A DNA stretch of 64,000 bases from the NCBI GenBank assembly GCA_013396655.1, contig WBMV01006680.1, forward strand, positions 1-64,000, written 5' to 3'. A program made the translations under genes and the position numbers. Below the pieces are notes generated by a model. The model did no database searches and was not told the DNA's origin. It worked only from the letters and a program-made list of their open reading frames with translations. Positions 1 to 11,507 of this stretch are shown here, piece by piece; the first letter of the stretch is position 1, and each line of letters begins with the position of its first letter. The stretch is from Campylorhamphus procurvoides. Taxonomy: Eukaryota > Chordata > Aves > Passeriformes > Dendrocolaptidae.

Positions 1-191
1 AGGTGGGACAGCAGGAGGAATTTATTTCTCCATGGGAAGGGTTCTCAAGCATTGGAGCAGACTTCTTAGGGCAGTGGTGAAGTGTTCAAAACCATGTAGG
101 TGTGGCTCTTGAGGACAGGGATTAATGGTGAACGTGGTGGTGGTGCTGGGTTGGCCGTGACCTCTTCCAACTTGAATGATTCTGTGATTCT
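1..191 (+). repeat. CR1 LINE 3'-end fragment
   Basis: This is the 3' end of a CR1 non-LTR retrotransposon in plus orientation, possibly cut by the window edge. The text 'ggaatttatttctccatggg', then 'gggcagtgg', 'gtgttcaaaaccatgtagg', 'ttaatggtgaac', and a final 'cttccaacttgaatgattct' with a second 'gtgattct' follows the CR1 3' untranslated region block by block. The element is internally shortened: the segment normally lying between the 'gggcagtgg' block and the 'gtgttcaaaa' block is missing. CR1 copies are usually 5'-truncated and end in a few 8-bp ATTCTRTG units, as here. The open frame on the opposite strand at 22-339 is a shadow of this repeat. Its wording differs from the younger copies at 910 and 36265, so it probably belongs to another CR1 subfamily. 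Confidence 0.85.
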
Positions 192-909
192 CCATGCATA
201 CATTTGTGGCCATCTTCAAGTCGGAAATGAAGAAAATTGTAAAAATAGCATTTTCCCTGTTTACTTCAGCAGCTTCAAGGTAATTATCTTCATAAATACT
301 TTGCAGTGATCTTAAAAATGCACCATCATCGGACACCACAAGGATCCTTTAGTAACATAAGGGGGGTGAAGTGGTGTGGGAGCCACAGTGGGTTCAGGGA
401 GCTCTGTGTGTTGTTGCCTTTGGAACAGAACCAGCCTTTTGCAGACACAGGATATATTTGCTTTCTAAAGTTGCCTGCATTGTCTGGGGATGAGGATTAA
501 GGCTTAGACTTTTTATGTTTGATCTGTCTGTGTCCAGGAGGTATTATTTATATGGCATGGGATTTAGTACATGATTCACAGTTCCAGAAGGAATAAAATC
601 ATTTGCTTTCAGTAGGAAGGTTCAGCCTCTGAAGAGGCAGATTATAAAATGTTGATACTATTCTTTTGAAGGAAAAAAAGTATATGTAAGAGCTTGTAGT
701 TAGACTTGACAAGCTAATTAAATGCTGTCCAACTCTTAATTACTAGGGATCTGGTAGAAAAGGAGTGTATAAGTATTTTGTAAATCCATATTTGAACAAG
801 CAGTTTTATTTTTAAGATTAGACATGTTTGGGGTTTTGTTTGTTCTTATTGTTAGAAAGATCTTAAAGCAAAATTTAGGAAAAGTAAATCTATTAATACA
901 CAAGATATT
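192..909. other. AT-rich DNA between two CR1 fragments, no gene seen
   Basis: Both strands carry frequent stops and I recognise no coding, RNA or repeat feature. The stretch separates two CR1 tails in the same orientation but of different type, so they look like two insertions and not one broken element. Confidence 0.6.
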
Positions 910-1127
910 ATGAAAAAATCCTTCCCTTGGAGGGTGGGCAGGCCCTGGCACAGGCTGCCCAGAGGAGCTGTGGCTGCCCCTGGATCCCTGGGAGTGCCCA
1001 AGGCCAGGTTAGATGCAGTTTGGAGCAACCTGGGCTGGTGGAAGGTGTCCCTGCCCATGACAGGGGGTGGGATGGGATGGTCTTTAAGATCCCTCCCAAC
1101 CCAAACCATTATGTGATTCTGTGATTT
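910..1127 (+). repeat. CR1 LINE 3'-end fragment
   Basis: A 5'-truncated CR1 in plus orientation. It holds the end of the ORF2 reading frame, whose translation from 910 reads like the CR1 C-terminus (W-RLPR-AV-APGSL-V-KARLD), then the 3' UTR block ('gggctggtggaaggtgtccc', 'ggtctttaagatccctccc') and a terminal 'attatgtgattctgtgattt'. CR1 ORF2 encodes an endonuclease and reverse transcriptase; only the last residues remain, so the copy is inactive. Open frames on both strands here are products of this GC-rich repeat and not host genes. Confidence 0.92.
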
Positions 1128-4100
1128 TTCTAATAAAAAGCTCTTCAAATAGACAAGGATTGAAATTCCCTCTTTTAAATGTGAAATCAAAATCAAAAGA
1201 GCCTGGGATAAATATGTTGAACAGAGAGGGAAAATCTGAACCCTCCACCAAAACACTGGGAATTTGCCTTCGGTCCTCAATGTCCTTTATTGTGTGGAGT
1301 GACTTCCCTTAGCTGGACACGCTCCGGGTTCAGCAGCCACCACCATCCTTCCAAACCTATGGAAATAGGGATCTGCCACCTCTTTTTGGCTGATGTGGGA
1401 GAGAAAATGAGAGCAAAGACTTGTCCCAGTGCCACCTGGCAAAAGACAAGAGCTACTGGATTAGAGCAGGAACCCTGTTTGATACCCCCAGGAACAGGGA
1501 GCATCGCTGACCAGGAGGAGCTGGGATTCCACATGGAGCTATGCTGGGAAAGGAAATAAATGGGAGGGTTTGGGAGCCACTCCTGGTAGAGATTTGTTTT
1601 GCACAGGAAGGATTATGTGAGATCTTGAAAGGAGGTGTTTATTTAGATTTGGGGTTCATTACTTGGGCATATTTGTTGGCACACAGAGAACTGCTGAACC
1701 AAGAATAATGGAGAATATGATTATTCTTTGATGAATGTATACCTCTACTAAAAATGTGTTCTTTTGTAAATGGGTTTTTTTGGAACATCCAGCAATATCC
1801 ACCAGTGTCCAAATTACAAAAGTAAAACTGGTAATTATTTGGATAGTTTATGTTCATATTATGGAACTATAAAAGTAGGAAAAGTCTTATAAAATAGCAA
1901 TGAGAAAAATGTTCACAAAAAAAGGAGACTACTTTCCATTAATGAAATCAAGAGGTAAAATATTTGAAGCCAAGTAATGTAATGAAGTATGACTCAGTTA
2001 ATCTTAGCACTATTAAAAACTTAAAATATTAGAAAAATTCTATAAAATGAAATTATAGCCTTGCAGTAACAGTCTTTTTATTCAGTACTATTTCTCATTT
2101 ATCAGGTTTCTGCTAATGGCCTTAGAGATTTAGAGAAAATAATCTGAGTGGTGTGCTTCCAAGGGAACTCAGTTAAGTCTGCCTTTTGGATTATTGTTTT
2201 GGGATCTGGATGATTTAAAATGAATAAAACCTCCCTGTATAACAGTGATAAAGATTATATGGTTAGCACAGTATCTTTCAACATACAGCATTTAGGGGAA
2301 TCTGAGAGTGTAAATTCCTCCTACATTTGCCATGAAATGAAATAAGGATTTGGATCTGGTCATAATGGGGGGGTGAAATCAGCTTCTATAACATTTTTAA
2401 TAAAGAAAAGCACTTTGTTCTTGCACACACCCTAAATGAGTTACGTTGTGTGTTTTGACACGACGTGCTCACATTTGTCCTAAGAAAATGGAAATATTAC
2501 CCTGAAAAGAAATGGTTCTCATTTCTAGTTTCTAAATGTTGTTACAGGAAAAACCTGAGGTTTTCTATCTAAATTGCTGTACCAATTAATGACAATTTGT
2601 GGGGCTGGTGTCCTGTTAGTGAGGTCAGAGCCATGAGAACAGACCGGCCAGGTCTGGGTGTGTTAAAGCAGCATGGAAAAATGGGAAGCGGGTGGGGAAA
2701 TCACTGCTGTTTGCTGGCCAGGTACAGACATGAAGACCTTTTTGAATCAGAATATTTTGGACAATATGCATCACTTTTGGGTGGCTCTGCCTCCTTTGTT
2801 GTCAGCCTTGGCTTTGTCTTGGCTGCTGTTCCTGCAGAAGCTGCTGGTTTGATGTTGCACATTGCATGTTCCACATCCAGCCTGTTTTAGGGGTATGTTT
2901 TGCTGTCCCCAAGTGATGTAGAGTGATATATTTTACTGCCCATCCACTGCCACGTGCAGCTTTTCAATGGTGCCTGTTCCCAGGATAATGAGCAACAGCT
3001 TTTTTTCTCTAGGATATTTATCAGAGGAAATTACTGGGTTTATGCAGGCTGATACTTAAATATTTTCAAATATTTAACAAACCACATGTTCATGGGACTG
3101 AGACAACTCAATCATTTGCTCCAGGATATTAAGGGAACTAAAAGCAATAAAATAGGAAATTCAGCAGTAACTTTAATCGATGTGGCTGCTGTTGTACAAT
3201 GTGCTTTACAGAGTCATTCCACTATTTTACTGTTTACATAAATGTTTCTATCCACTGTAAGTGTTGTAAACTATTTTCAGCAAGCGACATTATTTTTGTT
3301 AGGTAACATAACGAACAGCTTCCTTTTTGAAGTGCTTAGAGTGCTATTGTTTATGATACAAAGCAGTTTCTAAATATATTTGCAAACCACAAAGCAACTT
3401 GAAAGTTTTCTTTTGATCCGTTTGAGGTTCTTATTCAAAACTGTGTGAAAATTATCATATATGACGGGTTCTTTGGCTGCAATGACAATATATTATGGAA
3501 AAGCTTGAAATGCTATGAAAGGCTGTCTCATCGTGTTTTTGTACTACAAAAGGCTCTCATTTCAAGCCTGCTCTCTAAAAGTTTGCCTCACCCTGTGCTT
3601 CAGCAAATTAAAGCCTACCTTCTTCCCCCTGCAATTATTTTATAATTCTTTAGGTATACAGCCCCTTGTAAAAGTATATAATCTAATTTCAAGCCTAGTT
3701 TGCTTCTAATTATCTGTTTATCAGCAATTGAGATTTTTTTTTCCTCTTTGCTCATAAATTCGAGGCTTTCGGAAGAAAAGAACATCTGGTATGGAGAAGG
3801 GAATGCATTAATTATCTAGTCTCTAATTCACTATTTAATTTAATTTTGCCTTATTTTAATTATGGACATTTAATTTTGCCTTATTTTATTAATGGTCAGA
3901 AAATAGTCTGGTTTGAGACTGCTGTTCCCAGTGTCGAATTTGCCTCTTCAAAAGTGGGCTCTGAAATGGATGGAAGCTTTATGTGTTTGTTGGTGTATCA
4001 TCAATCAAGTTGCTTGAGAGAAACTGTGACTAATTCTTTGCTTAGCCAGCTAAGCCTCTTGGTTTTCATGTGGAGGGTTTGATTTGATCCTCCTGATGGG

Positions 4101-5939
4101 CTGCTCATAGTCACACTCTTGCTGAATTCTGGAGGTGTTGGGTTCTTTTTCTTTATTTGTTTGGTTTTGGTGAGTGAAAGGCACTGTGTGAACAAAAATG
4201 CAATAATCCATTGGAATATTTCCCAATTTTATTGGCGGTTTGGTGTCATCTACCCCTTAATTGATATTAAATTTTCCCACTAAATGTGAGTCATGGAAGA
4301 GTTAAGTGACCCAACTTCATACCAGTCCATTACGTGTGTCTAAAGTGCAAATGTGAAAATCACACCAATTCTTTCTGACAGATTCCCATTTTACCCATCA
4401 AACCAGAACCCCAAGGCTGGTCTCTACATGAACCATTCCAACTGGAAGTGTCCAAGAAGTCAGGACTCAAACTGCTGCACAATGGCTCTGGTAAACTCAA
4501 AGACTGAGTAGAATTACCAATCTGGGAACAAATGTGCTGTATAATTATATTTTTAAAAATAAGTGTAGAGAAAAAGACTTTTAAAACCCCAAACAACTCC
4601 CTAGACCAAGCAGAGATTGTCCCTGTGCATCCCAACCTGTTGTCCCAGCCCAAAGGGTGGGGCAGTACCTGGGAAGGATAAAGAATTAGGAGTGGGGGAT
4701 GGGCCAATGTCAGCTCTAAGACACATTTCTATACTGGTTTGCATTTATGTTGGGAAATACTGAGAGAAAACAAAGAGAGCAGCTTGAAATTGTTTAAAAA
4801 TCTAAAAAGCCTTATGTAGGTCAAAATAATTTGAATGTTCATAGAACCTTTCGTGATGCAGTGATTTTCTAAGTTGATTTATCCACAATTTAATAGAATA
4901 AGGTTTTGTTAAATATTTTCTCTTTTTATCCAGCACTATAACAAAAGCTCTGCAGTATCTCAAAGAGTATTTTCCAGACTTCCTTGGCCAGTGGTTCCTG
5001 AGTTCTCTGGTTTATTTATTGAGTGTGTCTGCCTTTCGAAGCAGAGTGTGCACAGAATCCAGGACAAACGTGTCTGTGTATTAAATGGAATGATTTGGAG
5101 AATGGTGAATATTAGTATAGGAAAGACTTAAAAACATTAAGGGGTGAACTTTGGATGACTCCCTGAGTGAAAAATATAGGTTTGTGAGACTTTTTGGAAA
5201 GATGAAGTTGTTTCTCCTGCCAACCCTTCATTATCAGCTCTGCTTTGGAAGAAGGTGCTCAGACATTCTCTCCTTTCACAGTCTTGGCAGCACTAAAGGA
5301 AAAGACTTGCTGTGTGATATTTATGAGAAATCATATCCACTTTTTAACATGATTTTGGAAAGTAAATTCAACTCTGCTCTCAAGAAAGGACAGGGAGGTA
5401 GATACAGTAAAAGTATGCAAAATCTAATAGTGAAAATCATGTAGAGGTAACCAGGTCATCAGAAAGACTAAGCACTGTGAAATCAGTTCTACTGGGTTAA
5501 AAAAGCCTTGGTTCTTAATTCCTTCAGATTTCTGATCTTATCACTGTAGGTGTTTTTAACAGCCACTGCCAAAATTAAAATATCTTTCCTATTTTACTTT
5601 TAAACTCAATTAAATAGAGAGACTTACAGTTCAATAGGCCAATCTTCAAACAAGATTTGAATGTCAATTAAAGTTACAGACTCATTATCACAGAGACTTC
5701 TTGGATTTTCTGCCATTGTTCAGCACATACGTTATGATCTATTATACCAAATATTCCCAACAAGTTCTTATTTTGATATAACCTAAAAAAGAAAAAAAAG
5801 AATTCTTTTTCATTTTCAAGCATTGAAATTATTTCATTTATTTTTAACTGATGTACTTATTGCCAAATTCTTGGTGATCTTTCCCCTCTGCCTTTAAAGC
5901 ACTCAGTGGAAAGCAAAACACAAAGGCACAAAAACTTAC
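1128..5939. other. AT-rich non-coding stretch, no gene recognised
   Basis: No recognisable gene. About 1250-1560 is richer in G and C than its surroundings and may be a fragment of an unidentified repeat. A short tandem duplication lies at 3841-3896. On the minus strand a strong splice-acceptor match (pyrimidine tract then CAG, exon side beginning at 4759 and running leftwards) has no clear partner donor. Frames of 60-115 codons here show no recognisable domain. Confidence 0.6.
3841..3896. repeat. Tandem duplication, about 30-bp unit, two copies
   Basis: The unit starting 'taattttgccttatttta' at 3841 recurs at 3871. The first 18 bases are identical, and about 23 of 25 bases match before the copies diverge. 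It looks like a simple local duplication (slippage or unequal exchange) in AT-rich DNA, with no function implied. Confidence 0.85.
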
Positions 5940-6082
5940 CTGGATGAATCGTTATCACTTTGAGCAGGAATTCGCTCTGAATCAAAGTTTATTTCATGGT
6001 CTGCATGAACAGTAATGCCTTCCAGAAATGTTTTGGGTGAGAGGGGGTCATGAGGGAGAGCAGAGTTCAAGTGGCACCTCAG
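5940..6082 (-). other. Candidate coding exon (minus strand), protein-like frame ending in a strong donor
   Basis: Read on the minus strand, one frame is open for 47 complete codons plus two bases, from just after an in-frame TAG (part of a possible TTTTAG acceptor ending at 6083) down to 5940. There the sequence reads CCAG|GTAAGT, an almost perfect splice donor; reading on, the frame stops inside the donor (AGG TAA). The encoded peptide is polar and balanced, containing LSPKTFLEG and HADHEINFDSER and ending SDNDSS, unlike the translations of simple AT-rich DNA around it. The acceptor is less clear: TTTTAG gives 143 nt, and a CAG or AAG nearer the donor (for example an exon of 79 nt starting at 6018) is also possible. 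I do not recognise the protein family and find no partner exon I could defend. It could be a real exon of an unidentified minus-strand gene, or chance. Confidence 0.3.
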
Positions 6083-9000
6083 CTAAAACGTGCCAGGCAA
6101 TTTCAGTTTATTCAGAACTGGTTTATTTGAGACAGAAAACAGATTAGAAGAAAAATGGAAACTATGTTAATGTATTAAAATGGCTGCATGGAAAGAGAAG
6201 AGACAAACAGCAATAACAGACTGCAGAGGAGGTGGCACCAATTGTGATTTTCGATGCATTGCTGAAATCTAACGTGCTGGTTCCTCTAAATGGAATATTA
6301 ATGAAAATGAAAATGAGCAACCCAAGGAGCCATGCAAAAGAGAGATTTGGAGGGGTGGTATTATGTCAAAGGAATTTTGGTTTCTGGCATGCAAAATGAA
6401 ACTCCAGGGAACACAGCAGTGAAATCTTGGGGAAGTGGAAAATAATGCACGGGGAAAAAAGCTGGGTTATCATTTCCCTCTGCCTGCTAATGCTGAAGGA
6501 CACAGAAATTAAATTGGGGGAGGTGTCTGAAAATTTATGGAGTTCTGCTTAGCACTGACCTTGTGAAATAACTAAGATCAGAGGAGAGAATATACAGAAA
6601 AAAATTAATACTCATTTCTGAAAGTCCAGATTATGTGCATCCTTTGGGTATTGAGGAAATTAGCTGGAAATACCCTGTGCACCACTGAGAATTTCCTGGT
6701 GAAAAGTCACGTTTTGCTGGGAAGGTAAGCAAATATTAGAACAAAGAAAATGAAGTGACAATTTTCCGAGGACAGAGGAGGGAACCTGGTAATTAAAGAT
6801 AATTAATTTTAAAAGACCAAAGCTTGGTTCACAAAAGGCATTTAAAGTAGAACTGGGGCAGAAGAGAGGCCGTTAGTGTCTAGGAGTGTAATCCTTCTCA
6901 TTTCTGGCTGGATGTGAGGAGCCAGCAACCAGCCAGAGCTTCCAAGGGCTCCAGGAAGGTTTCTCTAAACCCTGCTCTGTTTTCATACTCCGCGTTGTAC
7001 TCCTGTATCACGGCTCACCCTCTGCCTCACTCCTTGCCCTGGGGGAGATCTTCTGTCTTTATTCCAGGTCTCTACTACACACAAGGAAAGATGTGCCCAT
7101 ACCATCCTTGATACCCCAAGTCCTTGTCCCCTCCATTGATAGGGATCTCTGGGTGGCCAAAGTATCACCATTCCTGGAAGAATTCAACATAATCTGGCTA
7201 TATTGTAAAAAAAGATTATACACAGAAAATGGTGTAGAAGACCCTGAGAAAAGCATGTTGTTGTTTTTCCAAGGGCTGAAGGAGCTCAGGTGGTTTAGTG
7301 TTTCAGAAGAATTGGGACGGAGTGGTGGGATAAGCAAAGGAACGGAGAGTCCAGCAAAATTCAGAGCTGCTTGTGGTAAGCAGAGAGAGAAGTGAAAGAA
7401 AACCATAGTCAGGCATCCTCAACTCGGTGATGAACCCCAGCAGCCAGGAAGAGTTGTGTTCAGAGTCACAGGCAGCTCTTTGGGTTGCTCCACATGCTTC
7501 TTAGTGATGACGAATGTGAACACAAGAATGGAAATTATGCATATGTTCGTGTGATTTTGACAGCAGCAAGTCCTCCATTAGCTCTTGACTGAAATGACTG
7601 ATGTTCCCTGTGAGAACTCGCCTGTGTGCCCGGGTTTCAGAGCTGTCATGTGTGTCATTTTCTAGTCCCTTGGCTAGGAAGGGCTGAGCAACCAGTGGAG
7701 CCAACATTCCTCACTTCCAGGGGCCCTCTCCACTCGTTTTCAGAAATCATTAGCATACTCTGCCTAATTGGGGTTTTTGAGATCTTCATTTTTTTGTGTC
7801 CCGGGTTTTGAGGATGGTATAAAGGAGCAGCTTGAAATGTACAATTAAATCAGCTTTGTACCTGCCTGCTGTATTTAATGAGTCTTGAGTTTATATAGAA
7901 AGGAAACACCATTATTACACTTAGAATTTTTCAAATATATTACCATGTCATTCTTTCCAAATGAAGAGATGGCCAGTTACTCTAGAGCGGGTTGTAAATT
8001 CTGAATCCTGACAGGAGGCAAAGAATTCCCTCAACACCTGAGCTTGGTGTGTAAACCTCCACAGTTACAGACCAGTTTTCCTTCATCCAAGTAGAATCAT
8101 TTTGGGTTTTTTCCTGGTCAATACACCAGGAGCTGGGTTAGGGTTAGCTCCATTTGGAGCTGTATAACCCATCTAGACACACTCACTGACATTGAGGTCG
8201 TGGATTTCAGTGAGACATCTAAAAATTAAGGCTAGAAAGGAAGAACAGTAAAAATAAATCATATGTTAAACTCCTGTTAAATTGTGGTTGTGGCCAAAGT
8301 CAAGAACTTTCTGTCGTGGTGATTCTGGGGTTAATCTAAGAGCAATTAGGGCCTTCACTCGTGTGATAGCTTTCACTTTCCTGGCAATATTATTCCGACT
8401 GCAGCTTGCATTGTCGCTATTTAACAAATTGTGAATGGCAAAGAGGAGCCATCAAGCAAATGGCACCAAACAAAAGCAGACGAATCCTGCCCTGAACCAA
8501 CCTGGCACTGGATGTCTGAGAGTATAATCTCAGCAGAGCAGATTTGCATGCTCAGGACCCGAACTGCTCGGTCTGGATGTGTGATGACAAGCTGACAAGT
8601 GTGCCTCAAGTGTATTCAAATTGCAGCATTTCAGGAGCAAAAGAACAAACTGATTACAGTGTAGGAACAAGGTTCAGAGCATGGAGACAGAGTGAAATGT
8701 CATTCAGGAACTCGGATAAAACAGGATGTTTATTTTCTGAATGGCAAATGACAGCAAGATTTCCTTAGCAAAATATTCGTGATTTCTTGGAATTACTCAT
8801 AAAATGTAGCTCAGAAGGGTGTAGACTGCAAAATTATGTATCATTCATGTAAATTTTGCAGATATTATACTCGGGTCATAAAGTATAATGCCAGAATAAA
8901 ATAGAATGGCAGTAAATATCAGAGGCATTTGTTAGACCATCTCGATAATTAGAGAATGTATTCCCACGAGAGCAGAATTACTGTAATGTATGCAAGCAGG

Positions 9001-11370
9001 ATGTTTGAAAACAACCCTCTTAATAAATGGAGTTGACAGAAAATACACTGCAAAAAGATTATTGGCAAAGGCATGTAAAGGAAGAGTTTTGGCAGGAACT
9101 TTAAGCACACAAATCTGCATCACTCAAAGGAGAAGATTTCTATCTGGGGAACAAGCTGTCTTTGTAAACAGGATTATACCCATAACAAGCATCTGAAAAC
9201 ATATATGAATTCCATCAAAGAGAAAAGTATCCTTCAACAGAAATAGGGGATATGAAGGATATTCCAGTGGCAGTTCCTTCAGGTTGTTACTTGAAGTAGT
9301 TAAAATTGTAAAATCAGTTTTATTAATTTTTGAGTTTAATTGTTTATTTAATTGTTGCATTAGCCAGTCACTTTGCTTCTCTCTGCCCATAACAGATGTT
9401 CATTATAAAAACTGAATACATTAAGATGATTACATTATTCAAACTCTTTGATAATTCATTTGTATTAAAACCATAAGACTCTGTTGACATTTCCCTAGGG
9501 TACATTTGGTGAGGTTAAGCAGGATAAATGTCACAGTTAGTAATGCCGTTAAGATAAAAACCTTGCAAAGGAACTACATATTATTTTTCTGCTTCATGGT
9601 CCTTAACAGCAACTTTTAGAGCTATATTTCCTTTTGAAATGATGCATTATACCTTGAAAAGTAAAATAAAAAGACCTGAAATTATGAATCTTGCTCACTT
9701 CCTCAAGAATAAATGAATAGAGGAGGAGAAATCTTAGAGAAGTATGCAAAAAATGCTATGCATTTGTGTAATGGCCATGGTGAGATGTGGTATGGGAAAA
9801 TATGTCTTAAAAAGAATGAGAGGTGTGTATCAATTTCAATGAAAATGCTTCAAAAAAAGGAAGTGAGCCATAAAATCAGTGAGAGTCGAAGAAGAATCTC
9901 AAATATAGCCCATATATCAATATTTTGGAAATTTCTCAATATAGAGCATCATGTAGCTGGAACTGGAGAAAAGATTAGGTTGGGTTGAGTCCCTCATTTC
10001 ATCCTCATCCTCAAGCCAGGGCTAAATACTAATTTAAAGAAACCTATGCCCATTCAATTTATATTTGTAAAATTTTGAAAGGAAATGTGGGTGGATCACG
10101 GATTCCTCCAGTCAAGGTCTGAAGAAGTGGAAGAACTTTAGTGGAATCTTCAGTTTGCACCATTCCTTCTGTCCTGGGAATGAGCAGGACATGCTGAATA
10201 CCAGGCAGCATCTGCCTCCCCCAATTTCCCCTCTAGAATATTCCAATGCCTGTGAATATTCTGAAATATTACCTTAGTTTATACCTTTCCATGAATCCCA
10301 AGGTGTTGCTCAACCTTCAGGGAAGTGGGATCACTGTAACAATTAATTGATTATGTTTCAGATACTGGAAGGTTTTCTGCAAGCTTTTATATGAGATATT
10401 CCAAAGCTTCCCGTAGCATTTTTAGTGGGAACTCTAAATCTCTCTTGAAGGAAATCAATGTTTGAAGAAAAGAAGATTTAGAAAACACTTAATGACATTT
10501 GAGGAGTTAAATCTACATTGTAAATAGACACGTTGTCATCTGGGGGGCAGTTTAACCCAGGATGGTTTTTAAAGTTCAATGAGTTGCACAACAATGAATT
10601 ACAGTGGAAACTATTTTTTCTATTCTGCTCAATCTTTTGTTTCACCAGAGAGAGAAATACTCATTTTGGATAGAAGAAAGGGAGAAGGTGATATCTGCCT
10701 GGTCAGTGAAGCTTGCAAGTCAATGGATTTCTACTTCAGCTAAAACCCAGTTTATTTTAAAGATATTTCTTTACCTAAAAATTTCATCCTGTAATTCTGG
10801 GAGAGCAGGTATAGAGCACATACCAAGGCTTAGATTATAGGGGTTTATCATCCCTGTTGAATGCACAAAGCTGCTCTGATTAAGTCTGATTTCAGTGGAG
10901 TTGTGTAATCATCAACATGATTAAATTATCAGCTTGTTTAAGTAACTGTTGTGGAAATGCCAAGAGGGGAGAGTGTGTTATGGGCTATTTTAGAAACCTC
11001 CACAACTTGCAGAAAACCTTCCATATAAAGAACACCCTCCCAAGGACCAAAACACTAGTGCAAACATTCCATGCTTTCCTTCTACCTTACAGCACATTTC
11101 CCAAAAGTTAACAGGAAGTTTGTGGAAAACCCCTCAAGCTCCCTGAGTGCAGATTTTCAGCTCCATAGAAATTTTCCAAAAATTCAGTGAGGGAATAAGT
11201 AGCTGAAGAAGATGGTGAGTTGCTCATGGTCACTCTTCACAGATTTCCCTTCCTGGACTCCCATACCATTATCCAAAGGTAAGAGTTGTTCCTTTTGTCC
11301 CATACCTGAGCGTGGCCTTTTTTTGTTGCCCTTTTCTAGTTCAAGAAGTAGAAACTTGAACTTGTAGAAC
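6083..11370. other. AT-rich non-coding stretch, no gene recognised
   Basis: No recognisable gene or repeat family. Isolated plus-strand donor-like sites occur (for example near 6724 and 11279) without convincing acceptors, apart from a possible noncoding segment at 11093-11278 (TTAC-AG acceptor, CAAAG|GTAAGAG donor) that has stops in the frames checked. About 8340-8420 and 8460-8560 read like unique, moderately complex DNA and could be conserved non-coding sequence, which cannot be judged from one genome. Confidence 0.55.
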
Positions 11371-11507
11371 TTGAATCATACAAAGAATGGCTTGGGTTGG
11401 AAGGGACCTTAAAGAACACCCAGTTCCAACTGCCTGCTGTGGACAGGGATATCTCCCACTACACCAGGTTGTTCCAAGCCCTCTCCAACCTTGGACACTT
11501 CCAGCGT
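11371..11507 (-). repeat. CR1 LINE 3'-end fragment, reverse orientation
   Basis: The sequence starts with the reverse complement of the CR1 tail ('tgaatcatacaaagaatggc'), followed by 'ttgggttggaagggacctta', 'cccagttccaactgcctgc', 'ctcccactacaccaggttg' and 'ttggacacttccag'. It then stops matching at about 11507. This is a severely 5'-truncated copy made only of the 3' UTR and the very end of ORF2. DNA downstream (11508-11650) is not recognisably CR1. Confidence 0.92.

Noticed and set aside
852..1280. 142-codon minus-strand frame
   Set aside because: Antisense shadow of the CR1 fragment at 910-1127.
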